Assembly (NCBI GenBank): GCA_003184365.1
Contig: NKYR01000106.1
Location: forward strand, 1-64,000
DNA from: Evernia prunastri
Lineage: Eukaryota > Ascomycota > Lecanoromycetes > Lecanorales > Parmeliaceae
Reading direction: 5' to 3'
Length of the DNA stretch: 64,000 bases
Shown here: one piece after another, positions 1 through 9,727 of the stretch
How positions within the stretch are numbered: the stretch's first letter is position 1
How the letters are laid out: every line of letters begins with the position of its first letter
Program-made: the position numbers and the translations under genes
Notes under the pieces: generated by a model
What the model saw: the letters and a program-made list of their open reading frames with translations, nothing else
What the model was told of the DNA's origin: nothing
The model's database searches: none

Positions 1-266
1 AGCCCAAAACAACATGAGATCTCTTGGCTCTGATGACTACCTTAGTAGCACCAGGTTCGTAGCCGGCAGCACGTACAGCTGGATCTCGTCGCCGGCCAAG
101 TGTTTGCTTAGCCCGCGCTATCGATGTTGATTCATGAAACACGCTAAACCCAATCGAGCCCTCCCTACCCGGCTTCATCAAACCCTCATCTCCCGTGCAT
201 GAAGCACGCATGGACCTCTGCACTCTGCAGCGAAGTCCCCCCACTCCTCCCACGTCGACCGCAACA

Positions 267-1667
267 ATGCCTCTCGCGCCCCTCACCCACCGTCCCCAGA
301 CCCTCAAACAGGCAAAAAAAGCCTACCGGAAAACCGGCGGGACAGTCCGTCTCTCCGACAGCGAAAAAGCCGTGCTCGAGCGCCGCGCGGTGCTCCAAGA
401 ACGCGCCGACAGGATCAAAGAGAGGGAGGCGAGACGGAAGGCGAATCTGAAGAGGAAAGAGGAGAGGGTGCAGAGGGAGAGGGAGGCGAGGCATAGGATG
501 GGTATATCAACGCCGCCGGCGAAGGAGGGGATACAAGTTGGGCCGAGTCAGTTGCATTTGTCAAACTTCATGTACTCGGGCATAAAGAGGAAAAGAGGCG
601 ATGGGGAGGGCGAGGATCAGATTGGTGGGATACATAAGGAGGAAGAAACAGTCTCACAAGACGAACAGATGTCTCCAATGGAGCCACCGCCATCCAGACA
701 GCCTCTACAACCCCTCTCTGCAAATGCAAGCCCCCAGCGATTGCAAAATGCAAAGGTAGATCCGCCGAAGGTGCGAGACTTCGCCATACAAGAGAAGCCC
801 GCCTCACCAAAGGTGGCACCTATACCCCGCAAACCCTTGTCATTGGATCTAAAGAAAGGCATGCGCGAAGATGGTGTGCCTGAGCCCTTTCGCAGTCTCC
901 TACCGAAAGCGCAAACAACGCCGGAGGTCTACAAGAGAATGGGATTGCCAACAATGTCGCCGCCATTGCGCACGCCTCCCCTTCGTCCAGTCCCCGCTGC
1001 TCCAACCCCCTCAACCACTCTCCAAGACGCGCCATCGACACCAGCACCCCCCCAATCAGTAGCCATCCCCGAAGACAGTCTGGACGACTTCTTCGTCAGC
1101 AACACCCAAATCCAACGCGAGCTCTCACCCCCACCCACCCCACCGACCGCCAGCCGCACCCCCAACGCCTTCTCCACCGCGCAGCCACCTACCCCACCAC
1201 CACCACCACAGGCCTCCACGCCTCCCGCCGCAGACAACGACCCGGCAGACCTCCTCGCCTTGCTCTCAACGCAAGACCTCGACTTCTCCGATAAGCCGAC
1301 GCCCCCGGCGACCCCATCACCGCGCAACGACTCCGGACCCGACGAAGACTTCCCAGACAACGAGCTCGAAGACATCGTCCTCGAATTCGAACTCGACTCG
1401 CCCGTCCGATCCTCCAACGCCACGACCCCACCTGTCCAGCCGCCCAAACCGGACCTCGCGTCCCAGCGCGACGGAAACAGACACAGCAACAGCAACTACT
1501 ACTCCTCCTCCTCCTCTTCCACCTCCTCCACCTCCGCACAACCAGGTCTACAAGCCATACACAGAGAACGCAAGGCAGAGAGCCAGCGCCAGGAAGCAGA
1601 GCGAGCAGCGGCGGAGTACGACGCGTTCGGTCTGTCCACGCAGGATCTAATGGAATTGGAATCATGA
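267..1667 (+). CDS. Conserved fungal basic protein with repeated TQ motifs, unknown function
   Basis: Single-exon frame of 466 residues from the ATG at 267, which has A at -3. The open frame extends upstream to a GTG at 195 and an ATG at 210, but the conserved-looking N-terminus begins with MPLAPLTHRPQTLKQAKKAY. Residues 1-80 are very basic and helical (LQERADRIKEREARRKANLK), like a nuclear coiled-coil or nucleic-acid-binding segment. A short conserved-looking block (VGPSQLHLSNFM) follows, then a long Pro/Ser/Thr-rich disordered middle. Three similar acidic motifs occur toward the C-terminus: FFVSNTQIQREL, LLALLSTQDLDFS and a final FGLSTQDLMELES. They could be phospho-TQ or partner-docking motifs. 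I recognise no family with a known function. A nuclear role is inference from composition. It converges on the hydrolase/phosphatase gene, with a 614 bp gap. Confidence 0.75.
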   Translation: MPLAPLTHRPQTLKQAKKAYRKTGGTVRLSDSEKAVLERRAVLQERADRIKEREARRKANLKRKEERVQREREARHRMGISTPPAKEGIQVGPSQLHLSNFMYSGIKRKRGDGEGEDQIGGIHKEEETVSQDEQMSPMEPPPSRQPLQPLSANASPQRLQNAKVDPPKVRDFAIQEKPASPKVAPIPRKPLSLDLKKGMREDGVPEPFRSLLPKAQTTPEVYKRMGLPTMSPPLRTPPLRPVPAAPTPSTTLQDAPSTPAPPQSVAIPEDSLDDFFVSNTQIQRELSPPPTPPTASRTPNAFSTAQPPTPPPPPQASTPPAADNDPADLLALLSTQDLDFSDKPTPPATPSPRNDSGPDEDFPDNELEDIVLEFELDSPVRSSNATTPPVQPPKPDLASQRDGNRHSNSNYYSSSSSSTSSTSAQPGLQAIHRERKAESQRQEAERAAAEYDAFGLSTQDLMELES

Positions 1668-2281
1668 TGAATCTCTCCCTCGAGCCATTCTAAGCGTTGC
1701 GCATACATGCATACGTACGTACACCCATACATTACACAGATCGCGCCAGAGCGGAGCGGAGCAGAGCAGAATAGCAGGGCTACCTACATACCAATCTGCA
1801 CCCACTGCCAGAAAACAAGGGTCCAGCCTTTGAAGGATCACTCCATTGGTCTACATACCTACCATCGCAGCTCGACGAAGGGGGGTTCATCTTCCCATCA
1901 GTATAACCATCGCTATTGAATTAAAGAAAGTGCCATGTTGAAACTCAAACCAGGCTTGAAGCCAGCGCTCTGGCTATCGAGTCCCGGTGACAGATAGACA
2001 GTCAGTCAGTCAGTCAGCGCTTTCTGGATATCAATATGGATATTTATGCCACGACGAAGGAAGGTCTGCGCTTGGATGAGCTAGGAACGTTTGGGTATAT
2101 AGATATGGGCGCAAGCAGTAAAAAGCCCCAGAAAGAATTCACTCCACAATAAAGGTCCAACGCCAGCGATAGCTCCTCCGTTTCGCCACAGAGAATGCGT
2201 CCAATCTATGTATACCCATGCTCCGATTACCATTCCTACCACAACGTAGCCCATAAGAACCCCCTCCGTGATCCGGACAAG
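1668..2281. other. Intergenic gap between convergent genes
   Basis: Two genes end facing each other across this stretch. It holds a short GTCA microsatellite near 1996-2016 and otherwise nothing I can name. It must contain both 3' ends and polyadenylation signals. Confidence 0.5.
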
Positions 2282-4552
2282 TCACATCGTAGGCGCTCTC
2301 TTCAACCCGACACAGTAGCGGACGAAAAGCTGATCGAGAAAGTGTTCATGCCTGATGCCTGGGAGCCGCCGCGTCGCGAACTCGTCGATGGCTTGCTGCA
2401 CGCCGAAATGCTCCTTCTCGATCAAGTAGCAGCAGATGAAGAAACCGGTGCGGTTGAATCCATAGTGGCAGTGCACGCCGATCAGTGCTCCGTCACCGGC
2501 CGCGCCGGATGAAGTATCCGGCGCGTGAGCGCGCAGCCGATCGACCTGCCGGATGAAATCCTGTGTCTCGTCCGGCGTGGGAGGGATCTTGGAGACGGTG
2601 GGAAACTTGTGGTATTCGATGCCGCCCTCGTCGAGGCCTTTGGGGTCGTAGACGGGACTTTCGTGGCTGATGTCGACGACGGCCTTGATCTTACCCTTCC
2701 AGTTGCGCACGAAGATGTCTGGGGAATGGGTGTCGTCGATCTCTCGAAGGGTCTTCATTGCGCGGAAGATGCCGGCGATGGGTTCGGAGACGGGGCGTAC
2801 GGCTTGCCATTTGGCCAGATTCTTGACGTCCCATTTGCCTTCGGTCGAAAGATGCTGGAGCTGCCAACCAAGGGATAGGCGAGTATCCACGTGTTCATAG
2901 AGAAAAGTATGGATGAGACCGGCTAATGTGCGGTATGTTGCAGGGTCGTAGAGGAGGCCATGAGAGGCGGGGAAAGGAAGAATCGAAGTCTTGAGGACTT
3001 GGCGCCGCCTGGAGTAGCTTGAGACGCTGGACTGAATTTGGACTTCATTTCCAATGACCGTGAGTTCGGTCACAGATTCCTTACTCGGTCTTTTCTCATC
3101 TTTGGAAAGATACTCCACACTTCCATTCGAGGTCGGACCCATCTCGGGCGACAGCGAGGGTGCTTCCATCGACTGACCACTCCTTGGTCTATCTACTTTT
3201 CCCAAAGCTCGCCCTATCTTCACGATTTGGTCTGTTTTGGTTATATTGTCCCCTTCACCGGCAATCAGAAACAGAGGTAGCTTCAGGTTTGCCCACACAT
3301 CGATTCCAGGCAGTCCTTTCTCTGGCGATCTTGTGGCGGGGCGACTGGGTAAAAGGCCCGATGCCATTCTTCGCCAGACGGCAGTCTGGCTTTGCTCGTT
3401 GAACCTCATTTGCAACCTTTTGACCTCGATGTCCGCATCTTTTCCAACAAAGCGAGCGACGCTTGCACTTTCAGGCCCACCTCGCCTGTCCCAAGTCCGC
3501 CAGATATCAAACATGGGAGTAGGCACTAGGAGTAGTTTCTCAAAGAGAGCGAGTTGCTTGTCAGAAGGGGGGGTTACTTGAGGACAAATACCGACGACCG
3601 CCAGGACTTCGAATTTGAGTTGGGCTTTCGAAGATAGGGCTGTAGATGCTACTAGAGCTGACAGAGAACATCCCATGCTATGTCCAATCAATATAGCCCC
3701 TTGACCCTCATTCCCATCACAATATCGTTCAATAATCACGGTCAACAGCTCTGTAAGAGCCTTCGGTGTGTAGGCAGCCCATGAAGTGGGTGAGAATTTT
3801 GAACGCCCACATCCCGGGAGATCTATTCCAAGGCATGGCCCAACGTTGATTAAGCTGGTCAGAAGAGAATTGAATTGTGCCAAAGACCCCCCAAGCCCAT
3901 GTATGAAGACGAGGAGTGGAAGAGGTGTCGGGTTCGAGGGAAGCTTATCAGCTTGAGGGTGTGGATGGTAAAACGTCCGGATTGCAGGGTAGGTCGCGAC
4001 GGAGGTGGTGTAGGAGTCGAAGCTGGAATGCTTTTTCAACAGACCAGGATCGGTAGCCTCCGTGTCTGACTGCCCTAGAATAGGCATTACGTGAGTCTTT
4101 CGCGATTGACGGTGCATGCGCCATTGAAACTCACCTAGTCTTGAGCTCCCAACAGAAAGCGAAGACGCCTTTGCGCTGGCGCCAGCATTATGCTCGGTGT
4201 GGTCAGCACCGCTTGTTCCAGGTAGTGCTCTTTGTGTGAAGGATCTCTTGCGCCAAAGCCTAATACCTTGAACGATGCTGCATAATGCAACGAGCTGCAC
4301 CATGTCCACAAAGTCTAATTGAGCATGTAGTGTCCTCTGGTATTTCCGTCGTATCGCTCCGCAGACTAAGGTCAGATAGGGAGTCGAGACATGCCACAGC
4401 TGCCGGAAAGGTGCTGGGACAGATGCGAAAGCTGGTTCGGGGTGCCTTGGCGGCGATACGTTCAAGACTTGTGCAGCAGCGATGATCATCCACGATAGGG
4501 AAACCAGGACACTGGGAATGATGAGGACAGGGAAAAAAGCCCGCATGGCCAT
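2282..4552 (-). CDS. Alpha/beta-hydrolase fused to a CX5R (dual-specificity/RNA-triphosphatase-like) phosphatase
   Basis: One open frame of 756 residues starting MAMRAFF. An N-terminal hydrophobic segment (residues 5-30) suggests a membrane anchor or signal. The alpha/beta-hydrolase follows, with an oxyanion-region HGLGG, nucleophile elbow GHSMG near residue 290, an acidic strand LFLIAGEGDNITK, and a late His in PASHGLLYD. The C-terminal 160 residues form a cysteine phosphatase with P-loop HCHYGFNRTG (Cys near 695, a perfect CX5R) and an Asp-containing loop upstream (VYDPKGLDEGG) that could supply the general acid. A probable 60-nt intron lies at 4134-4075 (GTGAGT...CTAG). Its length is a multiple of three without a stop, so the frame stays open either way. 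Splicing gives 736 residues and a smoother join, SSRLGQSDTEA. Substrates are unknown. Both catalytic sets look intact. Confidence 0.85.
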   Translation of the reverse strand: MAMRAFFPVLIIPSVLVSLSWMIIAAAQVLNVSPPRHPEPAFASVPAPFRQLWHVSTPYLTLVCGAIRRKYQRTLHAQLDFVDMVQLVALCSIVQGIRLWRKRSFTQRALPGTSGADHTEHNAGASAKASSLSVGSSRLGEFQWRMHRQSRKTHVMPILGQSDTEATDPGLLKKHSSFDSYTTSVATYPAIRTFYHPHPQADKLPSNPTPLPLLVFIHGLGGSLAQFNSLLTSLINVGPCLGIDLPGCGRSKFSPTSWAAYTPKALTELLTVIIERYCDGNEGQGAILIGHSMGCSLSALVASTALSSKAQLKFEVLAVVGICPQVTPPSDKQLALFEKLLLVPTPMFDIWRTWDRRGGPESASVARFVGKDADIEVKRLQMRFNEQSQTAVWRRMASGLLPSRPATRSPEKGLPGIDVWANLKLPLFLIAGEGDNITKTDQIVKIGRALGKVDRPRSGQSMEAPSLSPEMGPTSNGSVEYLSKDEKRPSKESVTELTVIGNEVQIQSSVSSYSRRRQVLKTSILPFPASHGLLYDPATYRTLAGLIHTFLYEHVDTRLSLGWQLQHLSTEGKWDVKNLAKWQAVRPVSEPIAGIFRAMKTLREIDDTHSPDIFVRNWKGKIKAVVDISHESPVYDPKGLDEGGIEYHKFPTVSKIPPTPDETQDFIRQVDRLRAHAPDTSSGAAGDGALIGVHCHYGFNRTGFFICCYLIEKEHFGVQQAIDEFATRRLPGIRHEHFLDQLFVRYCVGLKRAPTM

Positions 4553-6016
4553 CTTTTTGAGCTTCTAACTCACAGTGTGACGATGATGTGTGCTCAAATG
4601 CGTCGAGGGACCAATGACAGGAAGCTTGGGTGCCATCTGCACAAATCGTTGGCTACCGGTGAAGCGTCGACGGATAGCCGCATCACGGTGCAATTGCGTC
4701 TTTCTTCACGGAATGCTGTGCGCAGTAAGTCAGATAAGAGGTTGAGTCAAGGTTATCTTTCTTTTTCGCACACTGCAAGACATTGGTGCATTTTCTTGGT
4801 GGTTCGTGCACAGTAATGACAGGTTAGGTATTAGGGAGTAGAGGACTTAGAGGACTTAGTCATGATGGAGAAGACCAATGAACGGTGTGGACAGTTTTGG
4901 TTTACAGTTGGGTTGTGGGTGTGGGAAGCAACGATGGTGGATTCCGGTGGACTGGCTCGCCCCTCGCCCCTCGCCTGGGGTGCAATAAAAAGCAAGTCCA
5001 ATTTAAGCTTCGGGGCGGGTCGTCTCCTCGCTTCCTCTTCAGAACAACAGGCCGAGGGCCGGCATATTCAAAAGCCTCTGATCTGGTACACTACCTTCAT
5101 GGCTCCATCAGCCTCAACTTATCATGGCAACGGTCAAAGTCAGTGAGTAGGTATTTCCAGATTGATGGCTTCACACTGGGTGGCAAGGCGAGGAGGCAAG
5201 GACGCTCATTATTGCCTCCGACATACAAACATACCTATCGCCAGTCGCCACGCAGATGTCAAAATCAGCACTCAGCCTCTCTTATGCCTAGCAGGCGTTG
5301 CAAGTTCCAACGGGTTTCTTCGTTGCTAAGCTACTGAACTGGTTCATCCATTCAGGGCAGGCTGAATTGTGGAGTCTTAAACCAGACCCTTTGGCGGGAA
5401 AGACGCCGACCTTTCTGATACTTTACTTGCCGTAGTACGAGTACTTTTAAGGTGTGCCTACCTTACTCTTAAAGTCTCTTAAGTCTCCCAGTCTCTACCT
5501 TACCTTAGGTAGATAAGTTAACTCCTGCCCGTTCATAAACCATAAGGTACTCTATTCACATTCTAGTGCTAAGTTTCTTCCCTTGTCAAGATTGAAAAAA
5601 ATTCAATTCTTCAAATAAGAGAGAAAAATAGAATAGAAATAAAGAATAAAAATTCAATTTGATCACAGGACGCTGGGAAAATAATTTAATCGAAAAGAAG
5701 TTTCAGTTTTATCAAGTATCGTTATGCAGGTCATAATGCATCCGCCACTTTCCTCTAGAGTGTATTCCCTCTGACTCTTGCCGATTTCGGATCTGACCGC
5801 CCATGAATATGATATCAGACATCGCGACTGTTCAACCTGTCTATAACCGCTTCAATCATGCCCGGCCAGCGGAATTTCTAATGCATGCGTCCGTTTTGGA
5901 CCAAGTCACCCTTCATCTCTTATATCAAATGAGACTTGGTGCAATCTCTCACATGTCTGACTTGTCCTCTCCTCTCCTCCCCTCCTCGTGCCATTTCCTT
6001 CCTCGCTTCCTGCGTA
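4553..6016. other. Gene-free interval with AT-rich block
   Basis: This interval lies between the divergent hydrolase/phosphatase and dehydratase genes, so it should hold both promoters. CTTA/CCTTACC-rich pyrimidine runs lie at about 5450-5520, and a strongly AT-rich block at about 5585-5700 contrasts with the surroundings. No coding pattern was found on either strand. Confidence 0.45.
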
Positions 6017-8067
6017 ATGGATCCATCAAATCAGGCCAAGCAGCAAGAGATTGAGGAGCCAAGGTTCCTCGACTTCCCTCATCTCCCCAACGGCATCATT
6101 CGAAATGGCAAGCCAAGATTGAACCGCTATTCCTCCACCATCACCAAAGATCATAACTTTCCAGGAGCCCAGGTCAGCGTCGGTCGACCCGATCCAAGGA
6201 AACCCTGCTCATCTCTCTACAGGCAATGCTGTACGCTGCAGGCGTGCCTGACCGAGAGTCGATGAAGAACAGCCCGCATGTCGGCGTGGCGTCAGTGTGG
6301 TGGGAGGGTAATCCATGCAAGTAAGAGATCCCAATTCTCCTGAATCGTTCTGGCGTGGCTAATACACTAACCCAGTATGCATCGTAAGTCTGGCGTTTAC
6401 AAGACTTTCAGCAAATTCAAAGACCATCAAAACGTTTCTAATCTGATTGATGGTAGTCCTCGACCTTGGCAAAATCGTCAAGGATTCGATCCAGAAGCAA
6501 GGGATGCTAGCATGGCAATACAACACTATCGGAGTTTCTGATGCTATCACCATGGGTGGCGAAGGTAACAGTCTAAAAAAACGCAGTGTCCCCCTCGGTG
6601 CTGACGCTCACAGGGATGCGGTTTTCTCTTCAGACCAGAGAGATTATTGCAGACAGTATCGAGACGGTCACGTGCGCCCAACATCATGATGCTTGCATCG
6701 CTCTGCCCGGCTGCGATAAGAATATGCCGGGGGTGATCATGGCTATGGCAAGACATAACAGGCCTTCAATTATGATCTACGGTGGCACTATCGCCGTCGG
6801 ATACAGCAATCTTCTCCGAAAACCTATCAACATCTCGACCTGTTACGAAGCATCTGGAGCATACAATTACAATACTCTAAAGCAGCCTGAAGATGGCGGA
6901 GACGTGACGAAGACCAAGGACGAGATTATGGACGACATCGAGCAGCATGCTTGTCCCGGCGCAGGTGCTTGTGGAGGCATGTACACTGCAAATACCATGG
7001 CTACCGCCATCGAATCCATGGGCCTCACACTTCCAGGGTCGTCATCTTTCCCTGCCACTTCTCCCGCGAAGATGCGGGAATGCGTCAAGGCTGCAGACGC
7101 AATCAGAAGCTGCATGGAGAAAGACATTAAACCTCTTGATCTCCTCACCAAACGATCCTTTGAAAACGCCCTTGTCATGACGATGGCGCTTGGTGGTAGT
7201 ACAAATGGTGTCGTGCATTTCCTCGCCATGGCTGCCACAGCTGGCGTGGATCTGAAACTTGATGACATTCAGCGCGTCAGCGACAAGATCCCGTTCATTG
7301 CAGATCTTGCACCTAGCGGAAAGTTCTATATGGCAGACCTTTACGATATAGGTGGTGTTCCCTCCGTGCAGAAGCTGCTGATCGCGGCCGGCCTTTTGGT
7401 GGGGGATATTCCGACGATCACTGGCAGGACTTTGGCCGAGAACGTGGCCTCTTTTCCCTCTCTACAGCAAGACCAAGTCATCATCCGACCTCTCTCGAAT
7501 CCCATCAAATCTACTGGTCATCTACAAATCCTGCGGGGAAATCTCGCTCCTGGGGGTGCGGTAGCCAAGATCACAGGCAAAGAAGGCACAAAATTCACAG
7601 GGATCGCTCGCGTCTTTGACAAAGAACGCGAACTCGACATCGCTCTCAACAACGGCGAAATTCCTCACAGCCCTAATCTGGTCCTGATTGTACGCTACGA
7701 GGGTCCGAAAGGCGGACCAGGAATGCCAGAACAATTGAAATCTTCGGCAGCGATAATGGGGGCTAGGCTTACCAATATAGCCCTGGTGACGGATGGTCGA
7801 TACTCAGGAGCAAGCCATGGCTTCATCGTGGGACATGTCGTACCTGAGGCCGCTGTTGGTGGCCCCATTGCGGTCGTGCGGGATGGAGATGTCATCACGA
7901 TCAGTGCAGAGACGAACGAGCTGAGCATGGATGTCAGTGAGGAGGAGATCAAAGAGAGACTGTCAAAATGGAAGAGGCCTAGGAAGACTGTCACAAGGGG
8001 GGTTTTAGCGAAGTACGAGGCTCTGGTGGGAGATGCAAGCCACGGAGTCTTGACGGATGCCTTCTAA
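6017..8067 (+). CDS. ilv3: Dihydroxy-acid dehydratase (ILVD/EDD family) paralogue
   Basis: Dehydrates 2,3-dihydroxy-3-methylbutanoate and its isoleucine-pathway homologue in branched-chain amino-acid synthesis, using an Fe-S cluster. Exons are 6017-6172, 6223-6320, 6376-6383, 6457-6564 and 6614-8067. All junctions are GT-AG and the frame is continuous, giving 607 residues. Joins reconstruct family signatures: GAQ|AMLYAAG, NPC-NMHLLDLG and GGEG|MRFSL. Cluster cysteines expected for the family are visible near 84 (NPCN), 157 (GCDKNMPG) and 243 (GACGGMYTANTM). The C-terminal half carries GGPGMPE and the VTDGRYSGASHG motif. Exon 3 is only 8 nt. The N-terminus (MDPSNQAKQQEIEEP) is acidic and lacks an evident mitochondrial presequence, and no in-frame ATG lies just upstream. 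This may therefore be an extra, possibly non-mitochondrial paralogue. A sugar-acid dehydratase is less likely given the signatures. The symbol marks the family only. Confidence 0.92.
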
Positions 8068-8366
8068 GAGAGGGCTGGACTAAAAGTGTTTTCATGTAGG
8101 CATGGTAGCCGAGAGGCATGGTGGCACATGGAGTGTACAAATGCACAATGGAATCTGTAAGAACACTTAATGACCTGCAGATACTTGCACCAGGCAAATG
8201 CAATGATGGCCTCTCGCCCTTTTTACACCCTTCCTGCCGTGGCCATGTTTATGGCTGAAACATAAAGTACCCGAGTCCTCGCTGCCTCGTGCCTGGCAGC
8301 CAAGCGCTTCCGCCAAGAAAAGGCTCCGTAGGGCTGCACTAGCGGCTCCCTTAAGCGAGCCACCAC

Positions 8367-8374
8367 AACCCTAA
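8367..8374 (+). promoter_or_regulatory. AACCCTAA telobox-like element upstream of rps19
   Basis: AACCCTAA lies 72 bp upstream of the S19 start codon. Tbf1-type telobox motifs of this form are known in ribosomal-protein promoters of several ascomycetes, and the position fits. An 8-mer can occur by chance, so this is a tentative site. Confidence 0.35.
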
Positions 8375-8445
8375 GATTTGAGAGACGAGATTCTTGCAAC
8401 CTCACACAAAGATCCTCACCATTAAAACTCGTCAATACCGCAATC

Positions 8446-9341
8446 ATGACGGGTGGTGTTAGCGTCCGCGATGTCGACGTGAGTAGGCTCATTCAATTCC
8501 CCCAGGCCGAGGTCGCGGGCTGCGGTCCCAGACTCCGGAGCACAAGAGCAACAGCATACACCACGGCGAAGACCTCAAGGACAAAGCTCATGGAAGCGGT
8601 GCAGTGGTCTGGGAAGCATATGAACAGAGACCGCTGACGCATTCTGGGTGGCCACAGGCACAGCAATTCATCAACGCCTACTCCGCTTTCTTGAAGCGAC
8701 AAGGAAAGCTGCCTATCCCCGGTATGTTCGTAGCGATGGAGCAGGCTGTTACGGCTGTGCCTACTTCTACTCAAATCCAACGCGCATCACTAGCTAACCA
8801 CCATCTCTGCGCCTAGGTTGGGTCGACGCCGTTAAAACCTCTCCTTCCAAAGAGCTCCCACCCCAGTCGATAGATTGGTACGCCTTCCTGCTTCCTCAGC
8901 ACCCTACACTCCACATCCTGCTCTCCTTCCTCCATACTCCTTTCGACATTTCCATAACTCGTATGTACTAGGTTCTACACCCGTGCCGCCGCCGTCGCCC
9001 GGCACATTTATCTCCGCAAAACTGTTGGCGTTGGCCGCATGCGAAAAGTACACGGCAGCACAAAAAACCGTGGCTCAAGACCCTCCCACCATGTCGATGC
9101 CAGTGGATCGGTGGATCGCAAGGTGATGCAGGCCTTGGAAAATATCGGTGTCTTGGAGAAGGATGAGGAGAGGGGCGGAAGGAGGATCACGCAGAGTGGG
9201 CAGAGAGATTTGGACCGTGAGTCAATATCCCGTCGTGATTGCTAGCGTTACATTTCGGCGCCTGTTCGCTGACTTGGCTTGTCTGCTACAGGGATCGCTC
9301 AGACAACACTTGAGGAGTCAGATGAGGAGGAGGATGAGTAG
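8446..9341 (+). CDS. rps19: 40S ribosomal protein S19 (eS19)
   Basis: Structural protein of the small ribosomal subunit, needed for late 18S rRNA maturation. Five exons: 8446-8478, 8658-8721, 8817-8877, 8972-9216 and 9292-9341, all GT-AG, giving 150 residues (yeast and human proteins are about 144-145). Diagnostic blocks are GVSVRDVD, INAYSAFLKRQGKLPIPGWV, TRAAAVARHIYLRK, SRPSHHVDASGSVDRKVMQAL and GGRRITQSGQRDLDRIA, with an acidic tail ESDEEEDE. Exon 1 codes only 11 residues and intron 1 is 179 nt, the usual long first intron of a ribosomal-protein gene. I saw no clear C/D or H/ACA snoRNA in that intron. It lies 378 bp downstream of the dehydratase on the same strand. Confidence 0.96.
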
Positions 9342-9727
9342 GGTAGACCGAGGAGTTCTACGTGATAGGGGAAGATTAGCTAGCTAGGCGTAACTTTGCC
9401 ATTCAGTGGCTCGGATATGCATACCTGTTAGGGAGGTCAAATAGATTATGTTATGATCAGTCGGCCAGCGCTTCGACATTGATTTTGTTGGGAATCCCAT
9501 TCACTTCCAAGCTCCCAGGGATAAGGCTTGTCACCAGCCAAGCCCGGCATGATCCTATTTTATCCCACAGAGTCCATTTTTCACAGCTCTGCAATAAAAA
9601 CAATTTTTCATTCAAGTATTCCACCCACTTACCAACGAGAACCGGAAACATTCATTCAATCGAACATTTCCCTGCCTGACCTGGAGCAATAACGTGTCGC
9701 ACTTCGAAGAAGCAAAGAGCCAGGACC

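Noticed and set aside
929..1665. Long minus-strand frames (188 and 158 residues) opposite the first gene
   Set aside because: Shadow frames of the Pro/Ser-rich coding strand; the plus frame has the conserved basic N-terminus.
8479..8657. Possible snoRNA in the long first intron of rps19
   Set aside because: No paired C/D boxes and no ANANNA/ACA hairpins could be recognised.
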